Below are positions 52,709-62,513 of a stretch of 64,000 nucleotides of DNA, piece after piece. The stretch's first letter is position 1, and each line of letters starts with the position of its first letter. Location: contig NZ_PYXZ01000002.1 in assembly GCF_003057875.1 (NCBI RefSeq), forward strand, positions 372,254 to 436,253, written 5' to 3'. Made by a program: the position numbers and the translations under genes. Origin of the DNA: Nocardioides currus (GTDB lineage Bacteria; Actinomycetota; Actinomycetes; Propionibacteriales; Nocardioidaceae). The notes under the pieces are model-generated. The model saw nothing but the letters and a program-made list of their open reading frames with translations. It ran no database searches and was not told where the DNA came from.

Positions 52709-53542
52709 CTACGGCGTGACGCCGTGCTCGAGGAGAGCGGTGAAGGGGTCGACCGGGTCGCCGGCGCCGGGGCGGACCTCGAGGTGGAGGTGCGGGCCGG
52801 TGACGTTGCCGGTGGCGCCGACGAGGCCGATGGTCTCGCCGCCGCGCACGGTGTCACCGACGCTGACGAGGAACGACGTCTGGTGGCAGTACCACAGCTC
52901 GGTGCCGTCCTCGAGCGTGACGACGGTCTTGTTGCCGTAGGACCCGTCGTAGCCGACCTCGGTCACGGTGCCGTTGGCGATCGCGTGGATCGGGGTGCCG
53001 GTGGGGGCGGAGAAGTCGAGCCCGGTGTGGACGCTGGACCACAGGTAGCTCGAGAGGCCGAAGGTGGCGGTGATGCGGTAGCTGTCCAGCGGGAGCACCC
53101 ACTGGTTCTCCTTGATCTTCGCCGACTGCCGCTCGGCGGCCTTCGCGAACTGCTGGAGGGCCGCGTGCTGCTGCTCGGCCTGGGCCTCGGCCTCGGCGAC
53201 GAGCTTCTCGTTGGCGGCGTCGGTGGCCGCGTCGCGACGCGAGTCGCGGGAGACGATCGCGTCGCGGTGACCCACCGGCGCGACGTTGGCGAGGCTGGTG
53301 CTGCCGGCCGCGGCCGGGGCGCCGGTGCTGGAGGTGACCTGGCCGACCAGGTCGGCGTCGGACGCGCTGACCGCGCCGCCGGCCGAGACCGCCAGGGCCG
53401 CCACGCCCACGATGATCGGGGCGGACGGCAGGGCACGCAGGAGGGGGTGGCGAGCAGGCTGCTTGACGGCCTTGCGTCGACCCGCGACGGGTGCTGCCGA
53501 GGTTTCGCGGCGGGGGCCGCGTTGCGCTCGGTGGTTGCCCAT
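52709..53542 (-). CDS. M23-family peptidoglycan endopeptidase-like protein
   Basis: Exported protein of 277 residues. A single N-terminal membrane segment (residues 38-60) is followed by an alpha-helical, probably coiled-coil part (about 100-143) and a LytM domain. The LytM zinc ligands are visible: H172 and D176 in HTGLD, and H253 in HLHLE, with the base H220 or H251. Such proteins hydrolyse peptide cross-links or activate amidases. ATG 53542 was chosen. A candidate MtrA box lies upstream at 53589-53605. Confidence 0.93.
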   Translation of the reverse strand: MGNHRAQRGPRRETSAAPVAGRRKAVKQPARHPLLRALPSAPIIVGVAALAVSAGGAVSASDADLVGQVTSSTGAPAAAGSTSLANVAPVGHRDAIVSRDSRRDAATDAANEKLVAEAEAQAEQQHAALQQFAKAAERQSAKIKENQWVLPLDSYRITATFGLSSYLWSSVHTGLDFSAPTGTPIHAIANGTVTEVGYDGSYGNKTVVTLEDGTELWYCHQTSFLVSVGDTVRGGETIGLVGATGNVTGPHLHLEVRPGAGDPVDPFTALLEHGVTP

Positions 53543-53588
53543 AGATGGTCCTTTGTGCGGGGGATTCGCCGGTCAGGCGACGACAGAC

Positions 53589-53605
53589 TGTAACGGAAAG
53601 GTCAC
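53589..53605 (-). promoter_or_regulatory. candidate MtrA box upstream of the M23 peptidase
   Basis: On the minus strand GTGACC and GTTACA are arranged as hexamers five bases apart, 47-63 bases before the start. This matches the direct-repeat form reported for MtrA, a regulator of wall-remodelling enzymes in actinobacteria. No mtrA gene is in the window. Confidence 0.45.
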
Positions 53606-53691
53606 GGCCTCCGAAATCCTCGGTGACCCGATTGTGGACGACCCGTCCGTCGCTTCGCAGCGGTTCACCGTACTTGCCGGTGGGAGCACGC

Positions 53692-55023
53692 TCACCCCCG
53701 GGCGGCCTGATAGCGGTCCAGCGCCTCGCGCCGCTCGTCCGCGTGGTCGACGATCCGCCGGGGGTAGTCGTGCTCGTAGCCGACGTCGGAGGTCCACGGC
53801 TCGTGCGCCGTCCTGCCCGGTAGGTGGGCGAGCTCGGGCACCCAGCGGCGTACGTAGTCACCCGTCGGGTCGAACTTCTTGCCCTGCGTCACCGGGTTGA
53901 AGACGCGGAAGTACGGCGATGCGTCGGTGCCCGTCCCGGCCACCCACTGCCAGCCGTGGTTGTTGGACGCGACGTCGCCGTCGAGGAGCAGCGAGAGGAA
54001 GTGGCGCGCGCCCACCGGCCACCACACGTGCAGGTCCTTGGTCAGGAAGGACGCGGTGATCATCCGCACCCGGTTGTGCATCCAGCCGGTGTCGCGGAGC
54101 TGGCGCATCCCGGCGTCGACGATGGGATAGCCGGTTGTGCCGGTGCGCCACGCCTCGACGGCGTCCTCGTGGTCGTCGTAGCGCATGCCCTCCAGGGCCG
54201 GCTTCAGGTCGGACCACGCCGACTCGGGCGTGTGCCACAGCACGTCGGCGTAGAACTCGCGCCAGGCGATCTCGTTGGCGAAGGTCGAGCGTGTGTCGAT
54301 CTCCGCGAGCAGGGAGCGTGGGTGCACGACGCCGAGGTGGAGGTACGGCGAGAGGCGGGACGTGCCGTCGTGGTCGGGCCGGTCGCGCTCGTCCTTGTAC
54401 GTCGCGAGGCCGTCGTCGCGGAACGAGCGCCACCGCCGCCAGGCCGCGTCCTCGCCGGCGCCCGGCAGGTCGAACGGCGCGTCGGCCACGGCCTTCTCGA
54501 GCATGGTCACGGCCTTCTGGTGCGAGTCCGCGTCGACGAGGTCGGGGGAGCGCGGCGTGTGCGCCGGCTCCGGCCAGCCGCGCTCGCGCCAGGCCTTCGA
54601 GAAGGCGGTGAAGACCTGGTACGGCGATCCGCTGCCGTTCAGCACCAGCCCCGGCCCGACGGCGTAGGGCGACCCGGTGGCGACCAGCTCGACCTTCTCG
54701 CCCACGGCAGCGTCGCGGCGCACACCGAACGGGGTGGTCTCGGCGGAGACGTGGAGCCGCTCCGCCCCGACCTTGTCGGCGAAGGCCGGGACGACGTCCA
54801 GCGGGTCGCCGTACCGGATGGACAGGGGGATGCGCTCGGCGAGCGCGAGGACGTTGGCGGCCAGCCAGGCGCGGCGCGCGTCACCGGCGCCGGACCACAG
54901 GACCGGGTCGACCACGAAGAGCGCCGCGGCCGGGCCGTCGTCGAGCGCGGCGAGGAGCGCGGGGTTGTCCCGCACCCGCAGGTCGCGGCGGAACCACATC
55001 ACCGAGGGCCGTGCACTGGTCAT
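53692..55023 (-). CDS. phr: deoxyribodipyrimidine photolyase
   Basis: Class I CPD photolyase of 443 residues that splits UV-induced pyrimidine dimers with blue light. The N-terminal antenna domain starts [16 protein letters not shown]. The C-terminal FAD domain has [28 protein letters not shown] and the closing [20 protein letters not shown]; asparagine contacts FAD. ATG 55023 has better context than GTG 55032. It is divergent from sucC. Confidence 0.95.
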   Translation of the reverse strand: MTSARPSVMWFRRDLRVRDNPALLAALDDGPAAALFVVDPVLWSGAGDARRAWLAANVLALAERIPLSIRYGDPLDVVPAFADKVGAERLHVSAETTPFGVRRDAAVGEKVELVATGSPYAVGPGLVLNGSGSPYQVFTAFSKAWRERGWPEPAHTPRSPDLVDADSHQKAVTMLEKAVADAPFDLPGAGEDAAWRRWRSFRDDGLATYKDERDRPDHDGTSRLSPYLHLGVVHPRSLLAEIDTRSTFANEIAWREFYADVLWHTPESAWSDLKPALEGMRYDDHEDAVEAWRTGTTGYPIVDAGMRQLRDTGWMHNRVRMITASFLTKDLHVWWPVGARHFLSLLLDGDVASNNHGWQWVAGTGTDASPYFRVFNPVTQGKKFDPTGDYVRRWVPELAHLPGRTAHEPWTSDVGYEHDYPRRIVDHADERREALDRYQAARG

Positions 55024-55093
55024 GGCGATCACCGTAGCGACGAGGTGATCAGGGCCACCGCCCCCGACCTCGATGTGACCCGGCCAACAGGTC

Positions 55094-55099
55094 TAGGGT
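55094..55099 (+). promoter_or_regulatory. candidate -10 element for sucCD
   Basis: TAGGGT fits the actinobacterial TAnnnT -10 pattern, 51 bases before the sucC start. The -35 region is unclear (TGTGAC is 14 bases further up), so this is tentative. Confidence 0.3.
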
Positions 55100-55149
55100 G
55101 CCGAGAGGAATTCCCGGACGCAATAGCACACAAAAGGACTGGGTACGTC

Positions 55150-56313
55150 GTGGACTTGATGGAGTACCAGGCGAAGGAGCTCTTCGCCAAGCACGGAGTG
55201 GCAACCACTCTCGGAAAGGTCGTCGAGACCGCCGAGGCCGCGAGGGCGGCCGCGGAGGAGCTGGGCGGCGTGACCGTCGTCAAGGCTCAGGTCAAGGCCG
55301 GTGGACGAGGCAAGGCCGGCGGCGTGAAGCTCGCCAAGACCGCGGACGAGGCGTTCCAGTACGCCTCCGACATCCTGGGCATGGAGATCAAGGGACTGAC
55401 GGTCAACCGCGTCCTGGTCACCCCGGCCACCCCGCCGGTGGAGGAGTACTACTTCTCCTTCCTGCTCGACCGCGCCAACCGCTCGCACCTGTGCATCGCC
55501 TCGGTCGAGGGCGGCGTCGAGATCGAGGAGGTCGCCAAGACCAACCCCGAGGCCGTGCGCCAGATCCGGATCGACGCGATCGAGGGCGTCACGCCCGAGA
55601 AGGCCGCCGCGATCGTCGACGAGGCGAAGTTCCCCGCCGAGCTGCGCGACCAGGCCATCGACATGGTGCAGCAGCTGTGGAAGGTGTACGTCGAGGAGGA
55701 CGCGACGCTCGTCGAGGTCAACCCGCTGGCGCGCCTGGAGGGCGACAAGCTCGAGGCGCTCGACGGCAAGGTCTCGCTCGACGAGAACGCCGAGTTCCGC
55801 CACGAGGACCACGCCGCCTTCGAGATCCGCGAGGAGGCCGACCCGCTCGAGGCGAAGGCCAAGGACAAGGGCCTCAACTACGTCAAGCTCGACGGTGCCG
55901 TGGGCATCATCGGCAACGGCGCCGGCCTCGTCATGTCCACGCTCGACGTGGTCGCCTACGCTGGCGAGAAGCACGGCGGCGTCAAGCCCGCCAACTTCCT
56001 CGACATCGGTGGCGGCGCCAACGCCGAGGTGATGGCCAACGGCCTCGACGTGATCCTCAACGACGACCAGGTCAAGAGCGTGTTCGTCAACGTGTTCGGT
56101 GGCATCACCGCGTGCGACGAGGTCGCCAACGGCATCAAGGGTGCCCTGGAGATCCTCGGCGACGCGGCCACCAAGCCGCTCGTCGTCCGCCTCGACGGCA
56201 ACAACGTCGAGGAGGGCCGCCGGATCCTCGACGAGCTGGACCACCCGCTGGTGACCCAGGTCGACACGATGGACGGTGCGGCCGACAAGGCCGCCGAGCT
56301 GGCGAACGCCTGA
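55150..56313 (+). CDS. sucC: succinyl-CoA synthetase (ADP-forming), beta subunit
   Basis: TCA-cycle enzyme subunit of 387 residues with the ATP-grasp domain: [16 protein letters not shown] at the start, [19 protein letters not shown] and VEVNPLA in the metal/ATP site, and a C-terminal CoA-ligase domain ([28 protein letters not shown]). GTG 55150 fits family N-termini; ATG 55159 is an alternative. AAAGGA precedes it. sucD follows after 16 bases, so the two are an operon. Confidence 0.97.
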   Translation: MDLMEYQAKELFAKHGVATTLGKVVETAEAARAAAEELGGVTVVKAQVKAGGRGKAGGVKLAKTADEAFQYASDILGMEIKGLTVNRVLVTPATPPVEEYYFSFLLDRANRSHLCIASVEGGVEIEEVAKTNPEAVRQIRIDAIEGVTPEKAAAIVDEAKFPAELRDQAIDMVQQLWKVYVEEDATLVEVNPLARLEGDKLEALDGKVSLDENAEFRHEDHAAFEIREEADPLEAKAKDKGLNYVKLDGAVGIIGNGAGLVMSTLDVVAYAGEKHGGVKPANFLDIGGGANAEVMANGLDVILNDDQVKSVFVNVFGGITACDEVANGIKGALEILGDAATKPLVVRLDGNNVEEGRRILDELDHPLVTQVDTMDGAADKAAELANA

Positions 56314-56329
56314 GGACGGAGAGAATCCC

Positions 56330-57211
56330 ATGAGCATCTTCTTGAACAAGGACTCCAAGATCATCGTCCAGGGCATGACCGGCGGGATGGGTGCCAAGCA
56401 CACCACCCTGATGGTCGAGTCGGGCGCCAACATCGTGGGCGGCGTCAACGCCCGCAAGGCCGGCACCACCGTCGAGCTCGGCGGCAAGGAGCTGCCCGTC
56501 TTCGGCTCGGTCGCCGAGGCGATGAAGGAGACCGGCGCCGACGTGTCCGTCGCCTTCGTGCCGCCGGCGTTCACCAAGGACGCAGCGATCGAGGCCATCG
56601 ACGCCGAGATCCCGCTCCTCGTGGTGATCACCGAGGGCGTGCCCGTGCAGGACACGGCCGAGGTCGTGGCCTACCAGGAGGGCAAGTCCACCCGGATGAT
56701 CGGCCCCAACTGCCCCGGCATCATCACGCCGGAGGAGTCGCTGGCCGGCATCACGCCGCACACCATCGCGGGCAAGGGCCCGGTCGGCCTCGTGTCCAAG
56801 TCGGGCACGCTGACCTACCAGATGATGTACGAGCTGCGTGACTTCGGCTTCACGACCGCCATCGGCATCGGTGGCGACCCGATCGTGGGCACCACGCACA
56901 TCGACGCCCTCGAGGCGTTCGAGAACGACCCCGACACCAAGGCGATCGTGATGATCGGCGAGATCGGCGGCGACGCCGAGGAGCGTGCGGCGGCGTACAT
57001 CAAGGACAACGTCACCAAGCCCGTCGTCGGGTACGTCGCCGGCTTCACCGCTCCCGAGGGCAAGACCATGGGCCACGCCGGCGCCATCGTGTCCGGCTCC
57101 TCGGGCACGGCGCAGGCCAAGAAGGAAGCCCTCGAGGCCGTGGGCGTCAAGGTCGGCAAGACGCCGTCCGAGACCGCCGCGCTGATGCGGGAGATCCTGC
57201 AGGGCCTCTGA
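56330..57211 (+). CDS. sucD: succinyl-CoA synthetase (ADP-forming), alpha subunit
   Basis: TCA-cycle subunit of 293 residues that binds CoA and forms the phosphohistidine intermediate. The N-terminal CoA-binding fold has [20 protein letters not shown] and the phosphohistidine motif is in [19 protein letters not shown], with the active histidine in [18 protein letters not shown] is also typical. ATG 56330 follows GGAGAGAATCCC. The strong inverted repeat after it (57234-57303) ends the operon. Confidence 0.97.
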   Translation: MSIFLNKDSKIIVQGMTGGMGAKHTTLMVESGANIVGGVNARKAGTTVELGGKELPVFGSVAEAMKETGADVSVAFVPPAFTKDAAIEAIDAEIPLLVVITEGVPVQDTAEVVAYQEGKSTRMIGPNCPGIITPEESLAGITPHTIAGKGPVGLVSKSGTLTYQMMYELRDFGFTTAIGIGGDPIVGTTHIDALEAFENDPDTKAIVMIGEIGGDAEERAAAYIKDNVTKPVVGYVAGFTAPEGKTMGHAGAIVSGSSGTAQAKKEALEAVGVKVGKTPSETAALMREILQGL

Positions 57212-57233
57212 CCCCCCGGGTCTCACCGTCGCA

Positions 57234-57303
57234 GGTAACGCCACACACCACGCACTCCCGCCACCGCTGATGGTGGCGGGAGTGCTGCGTTCGTGGCGTT
57301 ACC
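57234..57303. terminator. two-part inverted repeat after sucD
   Basis: An outer arm of 11 pairs (GGTAACGCCAC/GTGGCGTTACC) encloses an inner perfect 14-pair stem (GCACTCCCGCCACC/GGTGGCGGGAGTGC) with a 6-base loop. Seven-base internal loops separate the arms. It lies between convergent genes and probably terminates both transcripts. No U-tract follows. Confidence 0.85.
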
Positions 57304-57321
57304 CGAGCCTCGGGCCCGGCA

Positions 57322-57939
57322 TCAGCAGCCGGCGCGCGCGAACTCGCACATCGAGGCGGCGAGGTGACGGCCCACCCGGGTCTGCTTGCGGATCGTCGGT
57401 CGGAGGCTGCCCAGCGTGCCCTCGCCGCTCGCCTCGGTGACCAGCACGCCGGAGCCCACCCGCACGACCTGGATCGCGCTCGCGCCCAGGCTTGTGGAGT
57501 AGGTGAGGCTGAACGTGAACGAGTCGTAGCCGGTCTGCGCCGCCCGGCCCGTCCACTCCGTCCACTGGCGACCCGCGTCGGGCCGGTCCACGCAGGCGCG
57601 GATCGTGCGTCGGACCGCGGCCACCAGGCGCACCGCCGCGCGGGCGTTGCGCAGGACGACGAGCTCGCGCGCGTCGGCGTACTCCGGACCGGTCGCCCGC
57701 ACCGCGAGCCGCTCGCTCACCGCGCCGGTGCGCAGCGGCCAGGCCGCCCTGTCGCACGCCCGCAGCTCCATCACGCCGTCGCCGTCGGCCGAGGCGGTGG
57801 GCTGCTCGCCCGACTCGTTCTCGGCGATGCGCCACGTCAGGGGGAAGTCGTCGGGGATCGGGGTGGGCGCCAGTGCCGAGGCGGGTACGGCGAGGAGCGT
57901 GAGCAGCAGTCCGAGGAGGGTCGCGAGCAGTCTGGTCAT
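57322..57939 (-). CDS. secreted hypothetical protein, sensor-domain-like
   Basis: Exported protein of 205 residues with a signal peptide (MTRLLATLLGLLLTLLAVP, then SALA). The mature part contains two cysteine regions (RACDRAAW and IRACVDRP) and the C-terminal AIQVVRVGSGVLVTEASG. That last block is closely matched in the neighbouring lipoprotein (IIDVVRVGRALLVTSA). The fold may resemble the PknH-type extracellular sensor domain; this is weak. ATG 57939 has GGGAGGG upstream. It is part of a three-gene run on this strand. Confidence 0.7.
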   Translation of the reverse strand: MTRLLATLLGLLLTLLAVPASALAPTPIPDDFPLTWRIAENESGEQPTASADGDGVMELRACDRAAWPLRTGAVSERLAVRATGPEYADARELVVLRNARAAVRLVAAVRRTIRACVDRPDAGRQWTEWTGRAAQTGYDSFTFSLTYSTSLGASAIQVVRVGSGVLVTEASGEGTLGSLRPTIRKQTRVGRHLAASMCEFARAGC

Positions 57940-57958
57940 GTCCAGCACCCTCCCACGC

Positions 57959-58621
57959 TCAGCCGTCGGCGAAGATCGACATCGCCGCCACGATGGTCTC
58001 CAGCTGCTCGGCCTGCTCGCTGATGCCGTCGTCGAGGCTGGTCCTCGGGTCCCACTCGGCGTACGCCGACGTCACCAGGAGCGCCCGGCCCACCCGCACC
58101 ACGTCGATGATCTCGGCGCCGATCCCGATCGCGCCGTCCTGCTCGTAGGTGTGCAGCACTGTCGCGGCGTCGGGCCCGAGGGTCGAGTCGCGGACCTCGG
58201 TCAGCAGCCGCGAGCCGGGGCCGGTCTCCTGCGCCGGGCAGGCGGCCGCCGCCGCGCGGATGTCGTCGAGGACGGCCGCGGGCGGGTCCGCGTCGTCGAA
58301 GAGCATGAGGTCACGGGTGGAGGCCGACTCCTCGCCGCTGGCCTCGGCCGCGAGCCGGTCCGCAGGCTTCAGGCCGCGCAGCGGCTTGCGCCCGCAGAAG
58401 TCGAGCGCCCGCATCCCGATGGTGCGCGGGGACACGTCGACGCGGTCGTACATCGCCATGCCGTCCGCGAGCGGGAACGACTCGGGGATCGTCGTGGCCG
58501 ACGCGCTCGGGCTGGCCGAGGTGGACGCGGACGGCGCACCGGGGGTCGAGGCGGGGGGAGCCTCCTGGCTGCAGCCGGAGACCGTCAGGGCGAGCGCGCA
58601 CGCCAGGACGAGGCGCCTCAT
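57959..58621 (-). CDS. lipoprotein, sensor-domain-like
   Basis: Lipoprotein of 220 residues: signal peptide with lipobox VSGC, lipidated cysteine near residue 17. A Ser/Ala/Pro-rich stalk (residues 20-45) connects it to a globular domain containing ALDFCGRKPL and IRAAAAACPAQE. IIDVVRVGRALLVTSA is similar to the gene at 57322, so they are paralogues. ATG 58621 is set by the signal peptide. A 19-base gap separates it from the 57322 gene, suggesting an operon. Confidence 0.75.
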   Translation of the reverse strand: MRRLVLACALALTVSGCSQEAPPASTPGAPSASTSASPSASATTIPESFPLADGMAMYDRVDVSPRTIGMRALDFCGRKPLRGLKPADRLAAEASGEESASTRDLMLFDDADPPAAVLDDIRAAAAACPAQETGPGSRLLTEVRDSTLGPDAATVLHTYEQDGAIGIGAEIIDVVRVGRALLVTSAYAEWDPRTSLDDGISEQAEQLETIVAAMSIFADG

Positions 58622-58693
58622 CTCCCACTCCTCTCCGTCCGGGGCCGTCTCGGGGGAAGACGTCGCGGGGGAGGTGTTTTGTTGTGGGCGGGC

Positions 58694-60583
58694 TCAGCGC
58701 GCGCTGGGCAGGTCGCTGAGCCGCTCGAGCGCCCGCTCGGCGACGCGTGAGAAGTCGTCGCGGGTCATGGTCATCCCCTCGGCCGGGGTGAAGCCGACCT
58801 GGGAGACCGCGTTGCCGTCGCGCATGATCGCCATCCAGAACTGGATGGTGCGGTTGTCGGAGATCTCGATCCCGAGGTCCCACACCGTCAGCTCGACGTC
58901 CTTGCCCTGCCGGTTGATCAGGGTGCCGACCGAGGTGCCGAGGTTGGCCTCGCCGCACTGGCGGATCCGGTTGCGCACGTCGCCGACGAACGACCGCGCC
59001 TTGCGGAGCTGCATGGTGGCGACGGTCTGGGTGAGGCCGAACGTGTCGACCTTCTTCTTGGCGGGGAACAGGAACGTGCGCGTCAGCGTGTGCTTGAGGC
59101 CCTTGCCCGTGAACTGGGTGTTGTCGCAGCGGGTCGCGGCGAAGTTGGTGCGCGCCCGCTCGGGGTCCGTCCCGACCCACGGCCCGACGGCCCCGGTCAC
59201 GGGCGGCAGGTCGACGGCAGCGAGCAGGCCGGCGGGGCGGCCGACGGGGTAGGGCTGGGCCGTGCGCACCTTGGGCGGCCCGGCGCACGAGCCGGCGCCG
59301 GGAGAGCCGCAGGTCGCGTTGACGGCGGCGGCGAGGCCGGCGGCGGCGGTGCGGGCGCTGACCGGGGCGCCCGTCGAGCGCACCAGGGTCGTCACCGTCA
59401 GCCGGCCGGTGCGTGCCACGCCGACCGCGATCCGCTCGGGGGTCTTGGTCCACGTGCGCAGGGTCAGCACGGTCGCCTCGTCGCCCACGCGCGACACCGC
59501 GTCGGTGGACAGCAGCTGTGCGCGGGAGTCGGCGCACGCGGCGTACCAACCGCGGGCGGTCTCGAACGCCGCCTGCGCCCGCCTGGCGTCGGCGGACATC
59601 TCGACGAACTCGACGGCGGTCGCCCGCTCCTCGGTCACCCTCGTCCTGGTCGTGCGCGCCTTCTTGCCCTTGCCGGAGCGCGACTTCTTCACCACCTCGG
59701 CGGTCCCGGTGAACGAGCGCACCATGGCCCCGGCGCCCTTCGGGTCGGCGAAGCGGGTCTGCTGGCAGGGCATGACCAGTCCGTCGCCCTCGAGGTTGTC
59801 GGAGGTCTCGTCCTCGCTCCACGCCAGGCCGCGGCCGTAGCGCGCGAGCTGGTCCTCGCCGAGCAGGCTGTCGGGGTCGATGGCGACGGCCGCGGCGGCG
59901 GACCCCTCGCGCAGCGTGATGCCGGGCAGCGCCGTCTCCTGGTCCAGCGAGCTCGGCTCGGCCCCACCCGAGGACACCACCGAGCCGGCCACGAGCATCG
60001 CCGCGATCGCGGCGACGGAGCCGACCAGCGCGTGCGTACGCCGCCGGGCGGTCCCGGTCCGGCGCACGATCGTGCTCCGCGGCCAGCGTGTGCCGACCAG
60101 CGGCTCCCGCAGCGCGTCGAGCACCAGCCGGACGTCGGTGCTGGGCACGGACCGGGCCATCGCGAAGCGTGAAGTGGCCCGCTGCAGCGCCTGCTCGGTG
60201 TCGCCGCGGGGGAGGCCGACCTCGCGGGCGATCTCGGAGAGCGACAGGGGGGAGAGGCTCGAGAGGACGAGCGTCTTGCGCTCCGGGCCGGTGAGCTTGG
60301 AGAGCGCGTCCAAGGTGGCCCGGACGTCGTCGTCGACGCTCCTGTCGCGGTGCCAGGGCCGGGCGGCGTGCCGGTGCAGGGCCCGGCTGTGGGCGTGCGT
60401 GCGCACCCACGCCTCGGGGGCGCCGAGGCGGACGACCTTCGGCCAGTGGTGCCACGCGACCGAGAAGGCGTCGCGCACGGCGGTGCGGGACGCGGGGATG
60501 TCGCCGGTCAGCGCATACGTCTCGAGCAGGAGGCGATCACGCGTCTCGGCGTAGAACGCGTCGAACGCTTCGGGGCTCCTCAT
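58694..60583 (-). CDS. membrane-anchored sigma-factor-like protein with extracellular sensor repeats
   Basis: Fusion protein of 629 residues. Residues 1-145 resemble an ECF sigma factor: FDAFYAETRDRLLLETYALT for region 2, and LTGPERKTLVLSSLSPLSL then EIAREVGLPRGDTEQALQRA for region 4. One membrane helix follows (residues 185-204). The rest is extracellular, with two PknH-sensor-like repeats, about 215-390 and 450-610. Signals outside could alter a tethered DNA-binding module. It could also be an inactive sigma relative. The lipoprotein and secreted protein downstream share sensor-like segments. ATG 60583 was chosen. Confidence 0.8.
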   Translation of the reverse strand: MRSPEAFDAFYAETRDRLLLETYALTGDIPASRTAVRDAFSVAWHHWPKVVRLGAPEAWVRTHAHSRALHRHAARPWHRDRSVDDDVRATLDALSKLTGPERKTLVLSSLSPLSLSEIAREVGLPRGDTEQALQRATSRFAMARSVPSTDVRLVLDALREPLVGTRWPRSTIVRRTGTARRRTHALVGSVAAIAAMLVAGSVVSSGGAEPSSLDQETALPGITLREGSAAAAVAIDPDSLLGEDQLARYGRGLAWSEDETSDNLEGDGLVMPCQQTRFADPKGAGAMVRSFTGTAEVVKKSRSGKGKKARTTRTRVTEERATAVEFVEMSADARRAQAAFETARGWYAACADSRAQLLSTDAVSRVGDEATVLTLRTWTKTPERIAVGVARTGRLTVTTLVRSTGAPVSARTAAAGLAAAVNATCGSPGAGSCAGPPKVRTAQPYPVGRPAGLLAAVDLPPVTGAVGPWVGTDPERARTNFAATRCDNTQFTGKGLKHTLTRTFLFPAKKKVDTFGLTQTVATMQLRKARSFVGDVRNRIRQCGEANLGTSVGTLINRQGKDVELTVWDLGIEISDNRTIQFWMAIMRDGNAVSQVGFTPAEGMTMTRDDFSRVAERALERLSDLPSAR

Positions 60584-60657
60584 GACCCCTCCAACGGTAC
60601 GGGGTCGCGGCGTGGCAGCGCGAACGCCCTGACCCGTCGGGTGATGATGGCGGAGCC

Positions 60658-61902
60658 ATGACCTCCCTCCTCCTCGACCGCCGTGACCGACGAGACCGTG
60701 CCGGGAGCCCGCGGGCCCAGCGCCCGCTGGTGCTGATCGCGACGCTCGGAGGGGCCGCCGCCGCGCTGGCGCCGCTGCTGGTGTGCGCCGCGGTGGGGAT
60801 CATCGGATGGTTCGCCGCCGACGCCGGGGCCCACGGTGCTCCGCGCGACGGCATGCGGATGGGGGCGCTGGCGTGGCTGATGGCCCACGGCTCCGGCATC
60901 ACGGTCAACGGGGTGCCGGTCGACGTCGTCCCGCTCGGGCTCACGGCGGTCTGCGCCTGGTCCATGTGGCGCATCGGCCACCGCGTCGGCGACGCGCTCT
61001 CCAGCCACGGCCCCGACGCCGACCGCATCTCCGACGGCGAGCGCGACCTGACCGTGCCGACGGCGGTGGCGATGTTCTTCGTCGGCTACGCCGTCGTCGC
61101 CGTCGTGGTCGCCACCCTGAGCGCCACCGCCGAGACCGCGCCGAGCGTGCCGGGAGTGCTGACGTGGAGCCTGGCCATGACGCTGCTGGTCGCCGGGCCG
61201 GCGATCAGCATCGGCACCGGGCGGGCCGCGATCTGGGCGACCTTCGTGCCGGCGGTCCTGCGCCAGGGCCTCGCGACCGGCCTCGTGGTGCTCACGGCGT
61301 TCCTCGTGGTGTCCACGCTCGCCGTCCTCGTCTCGCTCGCCCTGGGGGTCGGCGAGGCAGCGACCATGATGAGCCAGCTCCACCTCGGGGTGGGCGAGGG
61401 CGTGGTCTACGCGGTCGCCAACGCCGCGTTCCTGCCCAACGCCACCATGTTCTCCGGCTCCTTCCTGCTCGGGCCCGGCTTCGCCGTCGGGGCCAACACG
61501 CTCGTCTCGCCGGGCGCCGTGGTCCTCGGACCGCTCCCGCTGTTCGCGCTGCTCGCCGCGCTCCCGGGCGCGGGCGCCACCGGCCCGCTGGTGTCCTCCC
61601 TCGTCTGGGTGCCGCCCCTCGTGGCCGCGCTCGCCACGATGTGGTGGCACCGGCGCCACCCCGCGCCGACCTGGCTGGAGGCCGCGCTGCGCGGCTGCGG
61701 AGGCGGGATCGTGGCGGGGGTCGCCCTCGCCGTGCTCGCGTCGGTCGCCGGCGGTGCCGCCGGCCCCGGTCGGATGCGCCACGTCGGGCCGTTCGTCCCC
61801 GACGTGCTGGTCGCCGCCATCACGGCGTTCGGCCTCGGTGGCCTCGTCGGCGCCGTGGTCACCCTCTGGTGGCAGCGCAGGCGAGCCGCCGAAGCGCCCT
61901 AG
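60658..61902 (+). CDS. DUF6350 integral membrane protein
   Basis: Membrane protein of 414 residues with about ten hydrophobic segments. It matches the DUF6350 family, found directly upstream of purN in many actinobacteria; recognisable parts are NGVPVDVVPLGLTAVCAW and MFSGSFLLGPGFAVGANT. Function is unknown. ATG 60658 was chosen. It is divergent from the sigma-like gene and its stop is 10 bases from the purN start, so co-transcription with purN is likely. Confidence 0.88.
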   Translation: MTSLLLDRRDRRDRAGSPRAQRPLVLIATLGGAAAALAPLLVCAAVGIIGWFAADAGAHGAPRDGMRMGALAWLMAHGSGITVNGVPVDVVPLGLTAVCAWSMWRIGHRVGDALSSHGPDADRISDGERDLTVPTAVAMFFVGYAVVAVVVATLSATAETAPSVPGVLTWSLAMTLLVAGPAISIGTGRAAIWATFVPAVLRQGLATGLVVLTAFLVVSTLAVLVSLALGVGEAATMMSQLHLGVGEGVVYAVANAAFLPNATMFSGSFLLGPGFAVGANTLVSPGAVVLGPLPLFALLAALPGAGATGPLVSSLVWVPPLVAALATMWWHRRHPAPTWLEAALRGCGGGIVAGVALAVLASVAGGAAGPGRMRHVGPFVPDVLVAAITAFGLGGLVGAVVTLWWQRRRAAEAP

Positions 61903-61912
61903 GATCCGGCGG

Positions 61913-62512
61913 GTGACCACTCGCCTCGTCGTCCTCGTCTCCGGTGCCGGGACCAACCTCCAGGCCCTGATCGACGCGTGCGCCGATCCGGCGTACGGCG
62001 CCCGCGTCGTCGCCGTCGGCGCCGACCGTGACGACATCGAGGGCCTGGCCCGCGCCGAGCGCGCCGGGATCCCGACCTTCGTCCGCGAGCTCGGCCAGTT
62101 CTCCTCGCGCGACGACTGGGACCGCGCGCTCGCCGACACCGTCGCCGGCTTCGAGCCCGACCTCGTCGTGCTCGCCGGCTTCATGAAGCTGGTCTCCGAG
62201 GACTTCCTGGGCCGCGTCACCACGGTCAACACCCACCCCGCGCTGTGCCCGTCGTTCCCCGGCATGCACGGACCGGCCGACGCCCTGGCGTACGGCGTGA
62301 AGGTCACCGGCGCCACGTTGTTCATCGTCGACGGGGGAGTCGACACCGGCCCGATCATCGCCCAGACCGTGGTCCCGGTGCTCGACGACGACAGCGTCGA
62401 GACCCTGCACGAGCGGATCAAGGGCGCCGAGCGGCTGATGCTCGTCGACACGGTCGGCCTGATGGCTCGCGACGGCTGGGAGCTGGACGGTCGGCGCGTA
62501 CGGCTAGGGTGA
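61913..62512 (+). CDS. purN: phosphoribosylglycinamide formyltransferase
   Basis: Purine biosynthesis enzyme of 199 residues that transfers a formyl group from 10-formyl-THF to GAR. It starts [17 protein letters not shown] and has the catalytic segment [10 protein letters not shown], then [20 protein letters not shown] (Asn and His of the active site) and the conserved Asp in [12 protein letters not shown] 61913 is the only start matching family length. It is followed by the ZTP riboswitch and purH. Confidence 0.96.
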   Translation: MTTRLVVLVSGAGTNLQALIDACADPAYGARVVAVGADRDDIEGLARAERAGIPTFVRELGQFSSRDDWDRALADTVAGFEPDLVVLAGFMKLVSEDFLGRVTTVNTHPALCPSFPGMHGPADALAYGVKVTGATLFIVDGGVDTGPIIAQTVVPVLDDDSVETLHERIKGAERLMLVDTVGLMARDGWELDGRRVRLG

Positions 62513-62513
62513 G

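Noticed and set aside
53543..53691. c-di-AMP riboswitch before the M23 peptidase
   Set aside because: GGCGAATCC occurs at the 5' end of the gene, but the other conserved segments are missing and the leader after the presumed promoter is too short.
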